From: Mycolicibacterium houstonense
GTDB taxonomy: Bacteria > Actinomycetota > Actinomycetes > Mycobacteriales > Mycobacteriaceae
DNA length: 59,328 nucleotides
Assembly: GCF_900078665.2 (NCBI RefSeq)
Contig: NZ_LT546207.1
Location: 2,752,318-2,811,645 of the forward strand
Direction: 5' to 3'
The first letter of the stretch is position 1, and each line of letters starts with the position of its first letter. This document shows, one piece after another, positions 26,559-35,346 of this stretch. The notes beneath the pieces are model-generated. The model was not told the DNA's origin, ran no database searches, and worked only from the letters and a program-made list of their open reading frames with translations. The position numbers and the translations under genes were made by a program.

Positions 26559-27880
26559 CCGAGCTCGAATTCGACGATATCCAGCACATCATGCTGACCG
26601 GCACGCCTCACCTGACCGGCCGGTACGAGTTCCTGTCCTTCGACACCCCCGAGGCCGGTCAAGCCTGGCTGGCCGAGATGGTCCCCCTCGTGCAGTCGGC
26701 CACCGATGTCCGCCAGACGGTCAACGTCTTCAAGCGCTGGGTGAACCTGGCCTTCACCTGGAACGGATTGCGGGCGCTGGGCCTGGACGAGCAGTCGCTC
26801 ACCTCCTTCCCCGACGAGTTCCGGGAGGGTATGGCGGCGCGAGCCGACATCCTCGGCGATACCGGCGCGGCCGCGCCCGAGCACTGGGTGGGCGGGTTGG
26901 CGGGCGACGATCTGCACGCGATCGTCATCCTGTTCGCGCGTGACGAGGAGGAACGCGTGCGATGCGTCGGCGAACACGACGCACTCCTGGCCCGCTGCCC
27001 CGGGGTTCGGTCACTGTCGCACCTGGACCTGGCCGCCACCGCGCCGTTCGAGTATGACCACGATCATTTCGGCTACCGCGACCCGATCTCGCAGCCACAG
27101 ATAAAGGGTTCCGGAGAGGCGTTGATCCCCGGCTCCGGCGGCTCACTGGCACCAGGCGAGTTCCTCCTCGGGTATCCCGACGAGGAGGGGCTGGTATCGA
27201 ACCAGCCCATGCCCGAGGCACTTTCGCGCAACGGCAGTTATATGGCATACCGCCGGCTGGAGGAACATGTCGGGGTCTTCCGTGACTACTTGAGACAGAA
27301 CGCCGAGAACGCCGAGGGCGAGGAGCTGCTGGCCGCCAAGTTCATGGGCCGCTGGCGCAGCGGTGCACCGTTGGTGCTGGCACCCGAGCACGATGATCCG
27401 GAGCTGGGTGCGGATCCGATGCGTAACAACGATTTCGACTACGCCACGATGGATCCGTACGGCTACGCCTGTCCGATCGGGGCCCATGCACGTCGCCTCA
27501 ACCCGCGCGATACCGAACCGAACCCGAATCGGCGCAGGCTGATCCGGCGCAGCGGCACCTATGGTCCGGCGCTGCCGGAAGGCGTCCCCGATGACGGTGT
27601 AGAACGCGGTGTCGGGATGTTCCTGATCTGCGCCAGCCTGGTGCGGCAATTCGAGTTCGCCCAGAACGTCTGGATCAACGACGCGGCGTTCAAAGATCTC
27701 GGCAACGAACACGACCCTATCTGCGGTACCCAGGACGGCACCCTGGACTTCAGAATTCCGAAGCGCCCGATCCGGAAGGTCCACAAGGGGTTACCGGCGT
27801 TCACCACGCTGCGCGGCGGGGCGTACTTCTTCCTGCCCGGCCTGAGCGCGATGCGCTACCTCACCACACTCGCACATTAG
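26555..27880 (+). CDS. Dyp-type heme peroxidase with altered GXXDG motif
   Basis: A 441-residue Dyp-type peroxidase. The proximal heme His is H311 in ACPIGAHARRLNPRD. The distal motif, normally G-x-x-D-G, reads HFGYRDPISQP at 171-181, so the Asp is kept but the Gly is Pro. C-terminal RGGAYFFLPGLSAMR closes the fold. It would use H2O2 to oxidise an unknown donor. No signal peptide is seen. The length fits the longer Dyp classes. The ATG at 26555 overlaps the previous stop; longer frames are spurious. Confidence 0.88.
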   Translation: MTELEFDDIQHIMLTGTPHLTGRYEFLSFDTPEAGQAWLAEMVPLVQSATDVRQTVNVFKRWVNLAFTWNGLRALGLDEQSLTSFPDEFREGMAARADILGDTGAAAPEHWVGGLAGDDLHAIVILFARDEEERVRCVGEHDALLARCPGVRSLSHLDLAATAPFEYDHDHFGYRDPISQPQIKGSGEALIPGSGGSLAPGEFLLGYPDEEGLVSNQPMPEALSRNGSYMAYRRLEEHVGVFRDYLRQNAENAEGEELLAAKFMGRWRSGAPLVLAPEHDDPELGADPMRNNDFDYATMDPYGYACPIGAHARRLNPRDTEPNPNRRRLIRRSGTYGPALPEGVPDDGVERGVGMFLICASLVRQFEFAQNVWINDAAFKDLGNEHDPICGTQDGTLDFRIPKRPIRKVHKGLPAFTTLRGGAYFFLPGLSAMRYLTTLAH

Positions 27881-27888
27881 GAGAGACC

Positions 27889-28902
27889 ATGGCGACACAG
27901 TCATATGCCCGTACTTACAACCAGGCCCACATCGCCCGCCCGCGCAATGGCAAGCGGCGCGTGTCCATCTACTGGTCGTGGAGCTACCCGTGGGAGGTTC
28001 AGCGCGACCCTGCCGAACTGTACAACCGGTTCTCCACGGTCACCGAGGTTCGCCTGGCCACCTGGCCGGCGTACGAGACGCCCGAGTACAGCCCCAAGGA
28101 GTTCCTGCAGGGTATCGACGGCACCCTGGAACTGTTCCACCGCTCGTCCCTGTCATTCCAGGACGTCGCAGGTGAGGCGACCGGACATCCGGTGGCGGTG
28201 TTCCAGCGCGTCGATCAGGCCGGGTACCGGCTGCCGATCGACGAACGCATCTTGGACGACACCGACACCCTGATGATCTTCGGTCTGGACCACCTGCTCG
28301 GCGACGAGGCCGCCACGGAAGAAGAGATCGCCGCGATCCAGCAGTGGTTGAAGCGCGAGGGCACCTGCCTGATGCTGGCACCGCACCATGACGTCGGGTT
28401 CACCGACGACAAAGAGCAGCAGCAGATGGAGTTCCTGCACCACGGCGATCCGCTGACCCCGCGAATCCAGCGCTTCAGCGGATACGCCCGGTCACTGTTG
28501 ACCGGGCTGAACATCCCGGTGCACAACACCTGGGGCCTGCGGCCGGCCACGGCCGAGGGCACCAAACAGATTGTGCCGCTGACCACTTTCCGCGACCTGG
28601 ATTCCGCCGGCCTGCTGCGGGACGTCACGACACTGGCTCTGCATCCGCACCTGCCGCACTACGAGCTGACCGCGCCAGAGGGCCCTGAGCTGCGAGTGTT
28701 GGGCCGGCAACCGATCGACATGACCCGGCCGCATCCGTTCACGATGGCGGGCAACACCGAGTTCAACGCACTGATCCACATGCCGCCATCCGGAGAGCGC
28801 GCCGGTGACATCGTGCTGGTCGACTCGACACACTTCACTACCCTGTTCGGGGCCAGTGACAGCCTGAAGTCCTTCTGGCGCAATCTTGTGACGATGGCTT
28901 GA
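27889..28902 (+). CDS. Unrecognised protein, third gene of the Dyp-peroxidase operon
   Basis: A 337-residue soluble protein that starts after TAGGAGAG, which is both the previous stop and the ribosome site. It has a Rossmann-like central part (DTDTLMIFGLDHLLGDEAA, then GTCLMLAPHHDVGF) resembling glutamine-amidotransferase/ThuA-like folds. It also has many His-rich loops (LALHPHLPHYEL). No catalytic Cys is obvious. Function is unknown; strict co-linearity with the peroxidase suggests a shared pathway. Confidence 0.82.
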   Translation: MATQSYARTYNQAHIARPRNGKRRVSIYWSWSYPWEVQRDPAELYNRFSTVTEVRLATWPAYETPEYSPKEFLQGIDGTLELFHRSSLSFQDVAGEATGHPVAVFQRVDQAGYRLPIDERILDDTDTLMIFGLDHLLGDEAATEEEIAAIQQWLKREGTCLMLAPHHDVGFTDDKEQQQMEFLHHGDPLTPRIQRFSGYARSLLTGLNIPVHNTWGLRPATAEGTKQIVPLTTFRDLDSAGLLRDVTTLALHPHLPHYELTAPEGPELRVLGRQPIDMTRPHPFTMAGNTEFNALIHMPPSGERAGDIVLVDSTHFTTLFGASDSLKSFWRNLVTMA

Positions 28903-28912
28903 CGGGGCCGGC

Positions 28913-29743
28913 ATGAACGATCTCCTCTTGCGAGGTTCGAACATCGCCGTCGTCTTCTTCGTGGTGTCCAGCACGCTGGCCGTCGGTCTGAGCCTGACCG
29001 TCGGCCAGATCCTGGGGCCGTTGAGGAACGTTCGTCTGGTCGCGTTGTCCCTCGCGGCGAACTTCGTACTCGCACCACTTGTTGCGTTCGGGTTGTGGCG
29101 GGTGTTCGATCTCGATGAACCGCTCGGCATCGGATTACTGCTGTGCGGGCTCGCGGCGGGGGCGCCGTTCCTGATCAAGCTGGCCGAGTTCGCGAAGGCC
29201 GACCTGGCCTTCGCGGTGGGCCTGATGGTGCTGTTGATGGTCGTCACCGTGGGCTACGTGCCGCTGGTGCTACCGATCTTCGTCGCCGGCACGGCGGTAA
29301 ACCCCGCACAGATCGCGCTGTCTCTCGTGGTGCTGATGCTGATCCCGTTGGCCGCGGGCCTGCTGCTGCGGGCCCGCGGTCCCGCTGTCGCCGAGCGCAT
29401 CCGCCCCATCGTCGGGAAGGTCTCGACGATCAGCATGATCCTCGTGATCGTATTCACGATCGCGGCCCATTTCAGCAGCGTCCTATCGGTTTTCGGGACA
29501 TTCGGCATCCTGGCGGCCATCGTGTACACCGTCCTCTGCGCCGGGATCGGCTGGCTGGTGGGAGGTGCTGGGGCACGGGACGTCCTGGCGCTGGGGACGG
29601 CTCAGCGCAACGCCGCGGCGGCGTTCGTGGTCGCGGGCCAGAATTTCGACGACCCGAAGGTGGTCGTGATGATCACCGTGGTGTTGATCGTCGAATTTCT
29701 GATGCTGCTGCCGTTCGCGCGGCGGCTCGCCCGGCGTCACTGA
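28913..29743 (+). CDS. BASS-type (bile acid:sodium symporter-like) membrane carrier
   Basis: A 276-residue protein with eight to nine TM segments, for example VVFFVVSSTLAVGLSL and LLLCGLAAGAPFLIKLAEFA. The ALGTAQRNAAAAFVVAGQNF signature matches the NNN/NTS-type crossover region of BASS/BART carriers. It is the last gene of the peroxidase operon, 10 bp after the previous gene. It may import the peroxidase substrate or export a product. Its 3' end overlaps the LuxR gene on the other strand by 71 bp. Confidence 0.85.
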   Translation: MNDLLLRGSNIAVVFFVVSSTLAVGLSLTVGQILGPLRNVRLVALSLAANFVLAPLVAFGLWRVFDLDEPLGIGLLLCGLAAGAPFLIKLAEFAKADLAFAVGLMVLLMVVTVGYVPLVLPIFVAGTAVNPAQIALSLVVLMLIPLAAGLLLRARGPAVAERIRPIVGKVSTISMILVIVFTIAAHFSSVLSVFGTFGILAAIVYTVLCAGIGWLVGGAGARDVLALGTAQRNAAAAFVVAGQNFDDPKVVVMITVVLIVEFLMLLPFARRLARRH

Positions 29744-31937
29744 GTAGTCCGAGCCGGTCGGCCTCGGTCACCGCGGCTGTGCGGGAGGAGACTCCGAGCT
29801 TGCGGTAGATCGACTTCGCCTGGCTTTTCACCGTTTCCCGGCTGACGGTCAGCTGGTCCGCAATCCGCTGCAAAGACAGGTGAGACGCCAGATGAGGCAT
29901 CAGGCGCAGCTCGGCCGTCGTCAGCGACGGCCGAGCTCCCCGCGCTGCCCGCATTGTGGACAGGGCACGGATCTCGTCCAGCCGGCGCCCGATGCCGACG
30001 GCATCGGGCTCACGTCCATGGGCACGCTGCGCCGCGTCCAGGTGCCGGTCAGACAGTGGGGTGTCATCGATCTCGACTGCGGTGACCGCGACAAGCACAT
30101 GCGCCATCAGGGCGGTGCGGGCGGACAGGTCGCCCAGCCGATCGAGCAGCCGCTCGGTGGCGCGGATGGCCGAGCGCGCGCCGGCGATATCGCCGCGTCG
30201 GGCCCGAACCAGCCCGTCGACTGCGTAGACCACGACCATCGGAACCATGTCGGACAGATCGCGTGAATCGACGATCGCCCGTGCGGCCGTGGTGTGTTCG
30301 ATCGCACCCGGCAAATCGTCGGCGTCGAGGTCCAGCAAGGCCAGATGCGCGAACGCGGCAGCCTGGAAGCCGGGAAGGTCCTCCAGCACCGGGAGCGCCG
30401 ATTCCAATGTGGCTCGGGCGCGATCGGACTCACCGAGCATCGCGAGCGCGGCGCCTTTCATCGTGGTGGCCGCACCCCACCACGGGTTGACCAGGTGATC
30501 GCCTGCGTCACAGACTGTTTCGGCGTGACGGATGACCTCCCTCACCCCACCGACCCCGAGCAGGGAGCCGATCAACGCCGCGGCCACCTCCACCGACGGG
30601 GTACCGTCGGCAAGCGGTTCTCCGTTGTCGGCCGCGCTCGCGGTCAGCAACGAACGTTGGATCAACTCGGCGTCGCCGGTCATCACCCCCAGCCAGGCTC
30701 GCGCGATCGCGGCGTCAGGGTGATCAGTGAACGTCTGCTCGTCGATCAGACCGAGACGCCGGGCCAGAATCCCGACGCGACCGTCGAACCCCAGTCGCAC
30801 GGCCTCGATCCCTACCAGCGCGGCTGCGTGGGCGCGGTCATCGGCAGCCAGGGCCTGGATCAGTGCACCGTCGACGTCGCCGGTCCGGGCCAGCCGATCC
30901 GCCGCCTTGGCCGCCAACGCGCGGAACCGGTCAGGATCACGGTCGTGCAGTCGCGCCCGCAGCAGATCGCCGAACAGCTGGTGATAGCGGTACCAGATCC
31001 CCTGGGCGTCAAGGGAAACCAGGAACATACTGCCGGAGTGGATGATGGCGTCGAGCATCGCAGCTGAATCGGTCCGCCCCAGCAGCGCATCCAGCTCGTC
31101 GGCGTTGAAGCGATCGAGCACCGCCGATTCCATGAGAAATGTGGCGGTGTCCGGGTCGAGCTGATTGAGCACCTCCTCGACGAGGTAGTCGGCCAGCAGC
31201 CGGTGCCGACCCGTGACCGCAGCGGCGGGAGCGCCGTCCCGCAGCGCCCACGCCGCCATGACCACACCGGCCGCCCAGCCTTCACACTTGTCGAGCACCC
31301 GCGTGATCGTGGCCTGGTCCGTGCCACCGCCGATGGCCGCGAATGCTGCCGCGCCTTCGGAACTCGACAACTTCAGTTCCGGAATGCCGATCTCGGTGAC
31401 GTAGCCTTGCAGCCGGCGCCGCGCCAGATCGAGCGCGGGTAGCTGTCGGCCGATCAGCGCCAGCGTCGTCGAGCTCGGCGCCAGGTCCACCACGGCGCGC
31501 AGGGCGTCGACAGCGGCGCTCGCCGACAGCTCGTGGACGTCGTCGAGCACCAGCACGATCGGCCCGCAGCTTTCCAGCGCCTGGACGAATGCGCGTACCA
31601 GTTGGGCCTCCGCCCGGCCCGCGCCCTGCAGGTATTGCAACAACGCCGGGTCGAGGGGCGTGATCTGGTTCAACGCCGTCGCCAGGTGCAACAGCAGGTG
31701 GGCGGGATCGTTGTCGAGGTTGTCGAGCCGAGCCCACGCGAAGGGGCGTGCGTCGGCGTCATCCCATTGCGCCACCACCGTGGTCTTGCCGTAACCCGCC
31801 GGGGCGGCCACCACGACCAGCCCGGCACGGTCCTGCAACGAGCGGATCACCGCCGGCCGGGGCACCCCGGTGCGGGCGGCCGCCGGCCGTCCGACAGTCG
31901 CCACCGGAACGTGTGCCGGCCAGGATCCCGCTACCAC
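29673..31937 (-). CDS. MalT/LuxR-type ATPase transcriptional regulator
   Basis: A 754-residue STAND regulator. The Walker A is AAPAGYGKTT (about 44-53), the Walker B is PIVLVLDDVHEL, and winged-helix and TPR-like helical repeats fill 230-650. The C-terminal LuxR HTH is LSLQRIADQLTVSRETVKSQAKSIYRKLGVSSR. It probably activates transcription when an inducer and ATP are bound. Start is GTG 31937. Its C-terminus reads through the last 71 bp of the BASS gene in antisense. The peroxidase operon is a plausible target but this is only proximity. Confidence 0.9.
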   Translation of the reverse strand: MVAGSWPAHVPVATVGRPAAARTGVPRPAVIRSLQDRAGLVVVAAPAGYGKTTVVAQWDDADARPFAWARLDNLDNDPAHLLLHLATALNQITPLDPALLQYLQGAGRAEAQLVRAFVQALESCGPIVLVLDDVHELSASAAVDALRAVVDLAPSSTTLALIGRQLPALDLARRRLQGYVTEIGIPELKLSSSEGAAAFAAIGGGTDQATITRVLDKCEGWAAGVVMAAWALRDGAPAAAVTGRHRLLADYLVEEVLNQLDPDTATFLMESAVLDRFNADELDALLGRTDSAAMLDAIIHSGSMFLVSLDAQGIWYRYHQLFGDLLRARLHDRDPDRFRALAAKAADRLARTGDVDGALIQALAADDRAHAAALVGIEAVRLGFDGRVGILARRLGLIDEQTFTDHPDAAIARAWLGVMTGDAELIQRSLLTASAADNGEPLADGTPSVEVAAALIGSLLGVGGVREVIRHAETVCDAGDHLVNPWWGAATTMKGAALAMLGESDRARATLESALPVLEDLPGFQAAAFAHLALLDLDADDLPGAIEHTTAARAIVDSRDLSDMVPMVVVYAVDGLVRARRGDIAGARSAIRATERLLDRLGDLSARTALMAHVLVAVTAVEIDDTPLSDRHLDAAQRAHGREPDAVGIGRRLDEIRALSTMRAARGARPSLTTAELRLMPHLASHLSLQRIADQLTVSRETVKSQAKSIYRKLGVSSRTAAVTEADRLGLLSDAGRAAARTAAASEIRRSTPR

Positions 31938-31960
31938 TTCCGCATCGTAGGCCAGAAGCG

Positions 31961-32155
31961 TCAGGCCGGGGCCGCACCTTCTTTCCCTCGTTTTTCCAGA
32001 TAGGGCAGGCCGAACGCCTCGACAAGGGTCAGCCAGTCCGCTCCGGACACCACATACTCGGCACGATCATGGCGGGTCGGCACGTGGTCGGGCCAGGAGT
32101 ATCGAAAATCCAGTCCTGAGCACGAGTCTCGGGTTCCGATGGTCAGCGGCGGCAT
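31961..32155 (-). CDS. Small hypothetical protein
   Basis: A 64-residue frame with protein-like composition (GLDFRYSWPDHVPTRHDRAE, then DWLTLVEAFGLPYLEKRGK). It lies 23 bp upstream of the LuxR gene in the same direction and could be its operon partner. No strong ribosome site precedes the ATG. No family recognised. Confidence 0.45.
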   Translation of the reverse strand: MPPLTIGTRDSCSGLDFRYSWPDHVPTRHDRAEYVVSGADWLTLVEAFGLPYLEKRGKEGAAPA

Positions 32156-32218
32156 ACCGGGAACAGAGACGACGACACACAGCAGCGGATTGGTGAACGG
32201 GTACTGACGGTCAGTCCG

Positions 32219-32299
32219 TCACGCGTCGCGCAGATGACGATCTTTCGGCGTCGCGACCACCAGTACCAGCCGACGCCGTGCCACGAACTGGCGCGTCAT
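32219..32299 (-). CDS. Possible 26-residue basic peptide
   Basis: ATG 32299 is preceded by AAGGGGACAACC, a good ribosome site, and encodes a peptide rich in Arg (FVARRRLVLVVATPKDRHL). It is too short for confidence and may be a leader peptide or a chance ORF. The rest of 32156-32420 shows nothing else. Confidence 0.3.
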   Translation of the reverse strand: MTRQFVARRRLVLVVATPKDRHLRDA

Positions 32300-32420
32300 G
32301 GTTGTCCCCTTCGTGAGGCGTTGCTCTCGTGGGGACATCCTGTGATCCGGCCGCAACCAGGTACGGGGTAACGGACTACCCCATTTCGGCGCCCGGTCCA
32401 CGGGCGCTGCTGAAACTCCT

Positions 32421-32843
32421 CTAGGACAGCTTGGTCAACGTGAACGGGAACCGATCGCTGCGTTCGGCCGGACCACAGTCGCTCGCCTCCCAGGTGGCGA
32501 AGCCCGAGCCGACCAGTGTCGCGGCGTCCCAGGACAGAGTGCGTGAGGCGACCAGCGGGGTGCCGTCACAGTCCCCCGCATCGGGCCACGGGCTCACCAT
32601 CGTCCAACGCCCGCCCTCCAGTCGAGCCTGGCCGCCGTAGGGCGCCCACCCCGCGCCACCGGTGGCCGCCACGTCGGCACATCCGGGACCACACGGCGTC
32701 ACGCTCCAGGTGCTCCAGGTCGACGGGCCGTTGTGGTCATAGCGATAGGTGCCACTGAAATCGTCGGCGGCGGCAGGACTTGCGAGACCGACCGCTGTTC
32801 CGGCGAGCACCATCGCCGGAAAAATGCCCATGACAAACCTCAT
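32421..32843 (-). CDS. Small secreted protein
   Basis: A 140-residue exported protein. The signal peptide is VMGIFPAMVLAGTAVGLA with A-x-A cleavage at PAAADD. The mature domain starts FSGTYRYDHNGPSTWSTW and has four Cys (TPCGPGC, GDCDG, SDCGPAE). The ribosome site GAGGAGCGCG precedes ATG 32843. This pattern recurs in mycobacterial secreted proteins of unknown function. Confidence 0.78.
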   Translation of the reverse strand: MRFVMGIFPAMVLAGTAVGLASPAAADDFSGTYRYDHNGPSTWSTWSVTPCGPGCADVAATGGAGWAPYGGQARLEGGRWTMVSPWPDAGDCDGTPLVASRTLSWDAATLVGSGFATWEASDCGPAERSDRFPFTLTKLS

Positions 32844-32958
32844 CGCGCTCCTCGAATCAACCCCGACCCACAGATGACCGGGCGAAGCATCTCACACGAA
32901 GAGGGCGCGGGCACACGGCCTTTGGCCGGCGGTCGGCTCAGGGGGCTGTCACCCGCGG

Positions 32959-33636
32959 TCAGAAATGCCATCTGGTTGTCTTGACGCGCCGCTGCAGCGC
33001 ACTGACCGCGGCAAGGTCCTTCTTGAGCAGCGGCTTGTTGACCTTCTCCGTGAAGAAGTCGATGAGTGGGCCGGCGAAGAACGCCGTCATCACGGTTCCG
33101 ATGCCGACCTGTCCATGGAACGCCAGGGCCAAACCCACAAAGGTGAGGTCCTGGATCACCCGCACCACCCGGTATGGCACCCGTGTCCGGTCGACGATGA
33201 GCGGAGCGATCGCGTCGTAGGGGGCATTGCCCAGCGCGACGGTCATGTACATCGAGGCGCCCGCGGCGAACAGCGTAATGCCGAACAGGAACATCGCCGT
33301 CTGCTCCAGCCGAGTCGGCTCGCTGGGCACCAACGGGGTCAGCAAGGCCGAGAACCACTGGATGAAGTAGCCGGTCATCACCATGTTGATGACCGTGCCG
33401 ATCCCGGTGTACTCGCGGCCGAGAAAGAAGATCGGGATCAGCAGTACGGCGTTGCTGATCAGCTGATAGGTACCAAGGTCGAGTCCGATCGCGGTGCTGA
33501 TACCGATGTTGGCCGCGGTGTACGGATCGACACCCACCTGCGCGACGCGCAGCACCGCTGCCCCCAGGCCCAGAACCGCCACACCCACCAGCGCCCAGAA
33601 CGACCGGCGCCAATAGTGCTTGTCCTCGGTGTCCAC
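32959..33636 (-). CDS. YczE/YitT-type integral membrane protein
   Basis: A protein of about 225 residues with five to six TM helices (FWALVGVAVLGLGAAVLR, YQLISNAVLLIPIFFLG, TAMFLFGITLFAAGASMYM). The conserved GVDPYTAANIGIS and GNAPYDAIAP stretches are typical of the YczE/YyaS membrane family. I prefer GTG 33636 because GGAGG lies just upstream; the TTG at 33660 is the alternative. Function unknown. Confidence 0.78.
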   Translation of the reverse strand: MDTEDKHYWRRSFWALVGVAVLGLGAAVLRVAQVGVDPYTAANIGISTAIGLDLGTYQLISNAVLLIPIFFLGREYTGIGTVINMVMTGYFIQWFSALLTPLVPSEPTRLEQTAMFLFGITLFAAGASMYMTVALGNAPYDAIAPLIVDRTRVPYRVVRVIQDLTFVGLALAFHGQVGIGTVMTAFFAGPLIDFFTEKVNKPLLKKDLAAVSALQRRVKTTRWHF

Positions 33637-33742
33637 TTCCACCTCCGATGCGGCTGCCAATGTTGCTGACTATCGCATCAAGGTCAGGCGGAAATCGGGA
33701 AGTTGCCGAGGAACACAAAGGCGTCGGGCGTCGCCCGGGCCG

Positions 33743-34033
33743 TCAGCGCGATTCGACCTCGGTTTCGACCAATCCGTGGCTGCGGGCGTTGACCACGGTG
33801 CGCTCCCAGCTGATCACCACAGCAGCGATCACCGTGATGGCCGTCGCGAATCCGGCAAGGGAGGCGAGCACGGCGGCCCACTCCCCGCTGGTGGCGACGC
33901 CGAGCAGGATGGCGACCACCGCTCCGGCGAGTACCAGTCCGGCGGTCAGCGGGCTGCGCCGCCATTCCCGGCGCCGCAGCCCGGACACGAAGTGGGTAAT
34001 CGCCCGGCGCGACGAGTCGATCGGTGTGGTCAT
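33743..34033 (-). CDS. Small two-helix membrane protein
   Basis: A 96-residue protein with two hydrophobic helices (LTAGLVLAGAVVAILLGVA and WAAVLASLAGFATAITVIAAVVI) between a basic N-terminus (RRREWRRSP) and a short polar C-terminus. I chose ATG 34033 (MTTPIDSS). Function unknown. Confidence 0.65.
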   Translation of the reverse strand: MTTPIDSSRRAITHFVSGLRRREWRRSPLTAGLVLAGAVVAILLGVATSGEWAAVLASLAGFATAITVIAAVVISWERTVVNARSHGLVETEVESR

Positions 34034-34115
34034 GCAACCCACTGTCCCCGCGTTGACTGAGGAGCAGTGAAGCGTTCGTTATGGAAACGCTCTGAACCGA
34101 ACTGCCGCGGCCAAC

Positions 34116-34730
34116 CTACTTGGGTGTCACCGTCTCGGCGAACGTGCCGTCACCCTTGTTCAACCAGGTGATGGTCCCGTGTTGGAACTCGGAGATCCAG
34201 CCGCCGTTGGCCGCATCCGGGCCACCGGCCGTCTCGTCCTCGTCCTCGGTGGGGAATCCCAGCTTGCCCGCGGGACCGCCGTTGGCGGTGTAGACGCGCA
34301 AGATCTCGCCCTGCACCACGTGCGCGCCGGTCGACGGCGAAGAGAAGATCGTGCCGTTGGCGAAGGCCTGCACCGTGCCATCGCCGACCTTCTCCGGTTG
34401 CGCCGTCGGAGGCCCCAGCTTGGCTTCGCCGCCGGCATCGGAGTACGCCTCTGCGATGGGGGCATCCAGGACCACCTCGCCGACACCCGGGGCGTTCATC
34501 GTGCTGGGAGCGCCTTCGATGGCAGACGAGACCGCACTCGATGCGGAACTTGCCCCGGATTTGGCCTCACTGGTGCCGGCGTCGATGGCAGACGACGCGG
34601 CACTCGTGGCACTGGACAGCGCGTCCTTGGTTTGGTCTTTTGTCTCCTGCGAGCACGCAACGGCCGCCGCCCCGGTGATGGCGAAAGTTGCAGCCAGCAC
34701 ACCTGCGCTTTTCATCAACTTTGGGTTCAT
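34116..34730 (-). CDS. LGFP-repeat cell-envelope protein (probable lipoprotein)
   Basis: A 204-residue exported protein. It starts MNPKLMKSAGVLAATFAITG with a lipobox-like AAVAC. A Ser/Ala-rich linker follows (SSATSAASSAID, SSASSAVSSAIE), then an LGFP-type region (EAKLGPPTAQPEKV, AGKLGFPTEDED). LGFP repeats occur in actinobacterial cell-wall proteins and are thought to anchor to arabinogalactan. ATG 34730 is chosen because the signal starts there. Confidence 0.83.
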   Translation of the reverse strand: MNPKLMKSAGVLAATFAITGAAAVACSQETKDQTKDALSSATSAASSAIDAGTSEAKSGASSASSAVSSAIEGAPSTMNAPGVGEVVLDAPIAEAYSDAGGEAKLGPPTAQPEKVGDGTVQAFANGTIFSSPSTGAHVVQGEILRVYTANGGPAGKLGFPTEDEDETAGGPDAANGGWISEFQHGTITWLNKGDGTFAETVTPK

Positions 34731-35027
34731 TTTCCGAACGTAACACCGGAACAAGGTCTCGTCAGCAACATACGAAAATCCTGGGACGGAATGCCCAAAT
34801 GAGGGACGGGGATCCCGCGTGCCGTCATCTTGCCGTTTCAATTCGGGGGCGACTCAGGCATCTTCCTACGTTTACCTGCTCGTTTGGCGCTCGGTCGCGG
34901 TGGCCAGAAATCATATGCCGAGGCGTCGCACCGAATACGCTTCGAATCAACGCGAGCGCCAGCAAAGGCGCTGGCAAATACCGGTCCGACCGCGATTATC
35001 GTGGTGGAACGGCGAATGGAGAGGCTT

Positions 35028-35336
35028 ATGAGTTCCGAGATCCAACTCGACCGCACCGGCGCTGCGACCACGGTCACCGAACAACCTGACACGTTCACCA
35101 TCGACGTCGACGGCCACACAGTGGGTTTTGCCGACTTCCACGATCACGACGGTCGCCGCATCTTTCCGCACACCGAGGTTCAGCCCCAGTATCGTGGCCG
35201 CGGACTGGCCACCATCCTCATCGCCGAGGCCCTGCGCTCCACGCGCGCTGCCGGGCTGCGCATCGTGCCGACGTGCTGGATGGTCGCCGAGTACATCGAC
35301 AAGCATCCGGAGTACGCCGACATCACCGACCGGTGA
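35028..35336 (+). CDS. Small GNAT-family acetyltransferase (YjdJ/COG2388-like)
   Basis: A 102-residue minimal GNAT protein. HTVGFADFHDHDGRRIFPHTEV leads into the CoA-binding turn QYRGRGLATILIAEAL, and the protein ends with VPTCWMVAEYIDKHPEYADI. This matches the short single-domain acetyltransferases of COG2388. GGAGAGG precedes ATG 35028. Substrate unknown. It is convergent with the TetR at 35347. Confidence 0.82.
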   Translation: MSSEIQLDRTGAATTVTEQPDTFTIDVDGHTVGFADFHDHDGRRIFPHTEVQPQYRGRGLATILIAEALRSTRAAGLRIVPTCWMVAEYIDKHPEYADITDR

Positions 35337-35346
35337 GGGTGCGGTA

